Of a DNA stretch of 64,000 nucleotides, positions 62,226 to 64,000 are shown piece after piece. Position 1 is the stretch's first letter, and each line of letters begins with the position of its first letter. The stretch is taken from positions 186,001-250,000 of the forward strand of contig CAYYPL010000001.1 of the NCBI GenBank assembly GCA_964473555.1, written 5' to 3'. The DNA is from UBA11400 sp964473555. Its GTDB lineage: Bacteria > Bacteroidota > Rhodothermia > Balneolales > HLUCCA01. A model generated the notes under the pieces. That model was not told where the DNA came from. It did no database searches and worked only from the letters and a program-made list of their open reading frames with translations. Made by a program: the position numbers and the translations under genes.

Positions 62226-64000
62226 ATGAGCGAGTATAATCCTTCTGTTATTGAACCTAAATGGCAGAAATATTGGGTAAATAACAAGACCTTTAAGACA
62301 GACGATTCCGATAAGACACGTCCGAAATTTTATGTGCTGGACATGTTTCCATATCCATCCAGTTCGGGGCTACACGTCGGTCATCCAGAAGGGTATACCG
62401 CTACTGATATCGTAGCCCGTTACAAAAGAATGCGAGGATACAATGTCTTGCATCCAATTGGCTGGGATGCTTTTGGTCTGCCTGCTGAACAATATGCCGT
62501 TAAAACAGGTACTCATCCACGTACAACCACCCAATCCAATATCGAACAGTTTCGCAGGCAGCTTCAGGCTATAGGTTTCAGTTATGATTGGGACAGAGAA
62601 GTAGATACCACAGATCCCGCTTATTTCAAATGGACCCAATGGATCTTTTTGCAACTGTACAAACAGGGATTGGCCTATGAGGCTAGTATGCCCGTAAACT
62701 GGTGTCCGGCTTTGGGAACCGTTTTAGCGAACGAAGAAGTGATCGATGGAAAAAGTGAAGTAGGAGGTTTTCCTGTTATCCGCAAACCTATGCGGCAGTG
62801 GATGCTAAAAATCACCGCATATGCTGAACGACTTCTACAGGATTTAGATGATCTGGACTGGCCGGATTCAGTGAAAGAAATGCAACGCAACTGGATAGGT
62901 AAATCTGAGGGTGCACAGATTAAATTTAAGGTGGATGGGTACAGTAATCATGAAATCGAAGTGTTTACTACTCGTCCGGATACGTTGTTCGGGGCCACCT
63001 ACATGGTAGTGGCACCTGAACATGATCTGATTTCGGTCATTACTACCGAAGACCAACGACGTGCGGTCGAAGCATATCAGGAAATGGCCGCAAAAAAGTC
63101 GGATCAGGACAGAACGGATGCCAGGAGGAAGAAAACGGGCGTTTTTACCGGTGGATTCGCGATTAATCCGGCTAGTGGGCTCAAGATACCTGTATGGATC
63201 GCAGATTACGTATTGATCAACTACGGAACCGGGGCAATTATGGCCGTCCCCGGTCACGATGAAAGAGATTGGGAGTTTGCCAAAACGTATGATTTGCCCA
63301 TCGTTGAAGTGGTCTCAGGTGGAAATGTACACGAACAGGCTTTTACAGATAATGAGTCGGGAAGGATTGTCCATTCAACCAACGAATCTGTAAGTCTGGA
63401 TGGATTAAGCGTAACTGAAGCCAAAAAGAAAATAACCACTTGGCTAGAGAGTAATGATTTAGGCCAGAAAACAGTGAATTACAAACTAAGGGATTGGTTA
63501 TTTTCACGACAGCGATATTGGGGTGAACCGATTCCTATCATTCACACGAATGGCACACACAAAGCAATCTCCGAGGACTATCTGCCATTAACACTTCCTG
63601 AGGTTGAAAAATATGAGCCTAGTGGAACCGGTGAATCTCCGCTTTCTGGCATCACAGAATGGGTAAATACTGTGGATCCCGATACGGGATTACCAGCCTT
63701 TAGAGAAACAAATACGATGCCCCAGTGGGCTGGATCATGCTGGTATTATTTGAGATACATTTCCCCAGACTATACTCATGGTCCCGTAGATCCTGAAAAA
63801 GAAAAGTACTGGATGCCGGTGGACATGTACGTCGGCGGAGCCGAACACGCCGTTTTACACTTATTATATGCTCGCTTTTGGCACAAAGTGTTATATGATA
63901 TCGGAGTGGTTTCCACAAAAGAGCCATTTCAAAAGCTTGTCAATCAGGGTATGATTCTGGGAGAAATGGAGTATACATTGTTCCTGGATGGAAAGGGCAA
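62226..64000 (+). CDS. leuS: Leucyl-tRNA synthetase, N-terminal part (cut by window edge)
   Basis: Translation from ATG 62226 (MSEYNPSVIEPKWQKYW) stays open for 591 codons to the end of the window. It shows the class I HIGH motif as HVGH (His50-His53) in SSSGLHVGHPEGYTATD, followed by NVLHPIGWDAFGLPAEQYA, which is LeuRS-specific. The editing (CP1) domain follows, with TTRPDTLFGATYMVV near residue 248 and the second motif GTGAIMAVPGHDERDWEFA near 337. The catalytic KMSKS loop lies beyond the edge. It is a bacterial-type LeuRS with intact editing site. The enzyme charges tRNA-Leu. Confidence 0.97.
   Translation, partial: MSEYNPSVIEPKWQKYWVNNKTFKTDDSDKTRPKFYVLDMFPYPSSSGLHVGHPEGYTATDIVARYKRMRGYNVLHPIGWDAFGLPAEQYAVKTGTHPRTTTQSNIEQFRRQLQAIGFSYDWDREVDTTDPAYFKWTQWIFLQLYKQGLAYEASMPVNWCPALGTVLANEEVIDGKSEVGGFPVIRKPMRQWMLKITAYAERLLQDLDDLDWPDSVKEMQRNWIGKSEGAQIKFKVDGYSNHEIEVFTTRPDTLFGATYMVVAPEHDLISVITTEDQRRAVEAYQEMAAKKSDQDRTDARRKKTGVFTGGFAINPASGLKIPVWIADYVLINYGTGAIMAVPGHDERDWEFAKTYDLPIVEVVSGGNVHEQAFTDNESGRIVHSTNESVSLDGLSVTEAKKKITTWLESNDLGQKTVNYKLRDWLFSRQRYWGEPIPIIHTNGTHKAISEDYLPLTLPEVEKYEPSGTGESPLSGITEWVNTVDPDTGLPAFRETNTMPQWAGSCWYYLRYISPDYTHGPVDPEKEKYWMPVDMYVGGAEHAVLHLLYARFWHKVLYDIGVVSTKEPFQKLVNQGMILGEMEYTLFLDGKG

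Noticed and set aside
62226..64000. Truncated or frameshifted leuS
   Set aside because: The frame is open to the very last base and all motifs up to the editing domain are intact. It is simply cut by the window edge.
1..64000. CRISPR arrays, tRNA or rRNA genes, prophage, transposons
   Set aside because: No regularly spaced repeats, no tRNA-like cloverleaf, no rRNA signature and no transposase, integrase or phage gene were seen on either strand.

Overview
The window looks like chromosomal housekeeping DNA from a bacterium of the Bacteroidota/Balneolota/Rhodothermota group. The evidence is a 2446-residue SprA (the outer-membrane pore of the type IX secretion system), Bacteroidota-type families (DUF4290-like, DUF5687-like, LuxE/LuxC pair, long LptF), GTP-dependent PEP carboxykinase, a BshB1 bacillithiol deacetylase, menaquinone genes, and a lipoprotein HiPIP of the sort known from Rhodothermus electron transport. 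G+C is moderate and even, except for one GC-rich stretch inside dnaG. I saw no rRNA, tRNA, CRISPR, phage, integrase or insertion sequence. Both ends cut through genes: a 3-hydroxyacyl-CoA dehydrogenase on the left and leuS on the right.

Layout. 1-2.2 kb: end of a hydroxyacyl-CoA dehydrogenase, threonine aldolase, TspO, a small lipoprotein. 2.2-7.1 kb: menaquinone operon menF-menD-menH-menB (minus strand) with a striking 28-bp inverted repeat just before menF. 7.2-9 kb: small DUF4290-like gene, a cystathionine-beta-synthase-like PLP enzyme, DUF3467 protein. 9-21.3 kb: envelope biogenesis: lptF-lptG, the giant sprA, then rsmI-lnt. 21.4-24.8 kb: a VOC protein and a heat-shock operon hrcA-grpE-dnaJ (no dnaK) preceded by a degenerate CIRCE operator. 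24.8-30.7 kb: purK-purE, prfA, pckG, and a carbamoylputrescine-amidase-like gene. 30.7-38 kb: gltB, hisF, a DtxR-type regulator, sucD.

38-47.5 kb: dnaG and an inositol-phosphatase gene, then a GH84 beta-N-acetylglucosaminidase with a NagX-like membrane protein, convergent with a cysteine desulfurase-bshB1 operon, then pgk. 47.5-52.7 kb: SlyD-like isomerase, and a potassium cluster (trkA-trkH divergent from a K+ channel with RCK domains). 52.7-57.6 kb: HiPIP lipoprotein, an unknown membrane protein, and the polyamine importer potA-potB-potC-potD. 57.8-62.1 kb: a tightly overlapping four-gene operon joining a LuxE-like fatty-acid-activating enzyme and a LuxC-like fatty acyl reductase to a two-gene ABC transporter; with no luciferase genes nearby, its product is unknown and it is the best candidate here for an undescribed system. 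The window ends in leuS.

Respiratory and envelope themes recur: menaquinone synthesis and HiPIP serve electron transport; lptFG, lnt and sprA build the outer envelope; aguB-like and pot genes concern polyamines. Many genes start with GTG or TTG and Shine-Dalgarno sequences are patchy (clear GGAG-type sites before gltB, pckG, tspO and the nagX-like gene, none before many others). No gene-free stretch exceeds about 270 bases.
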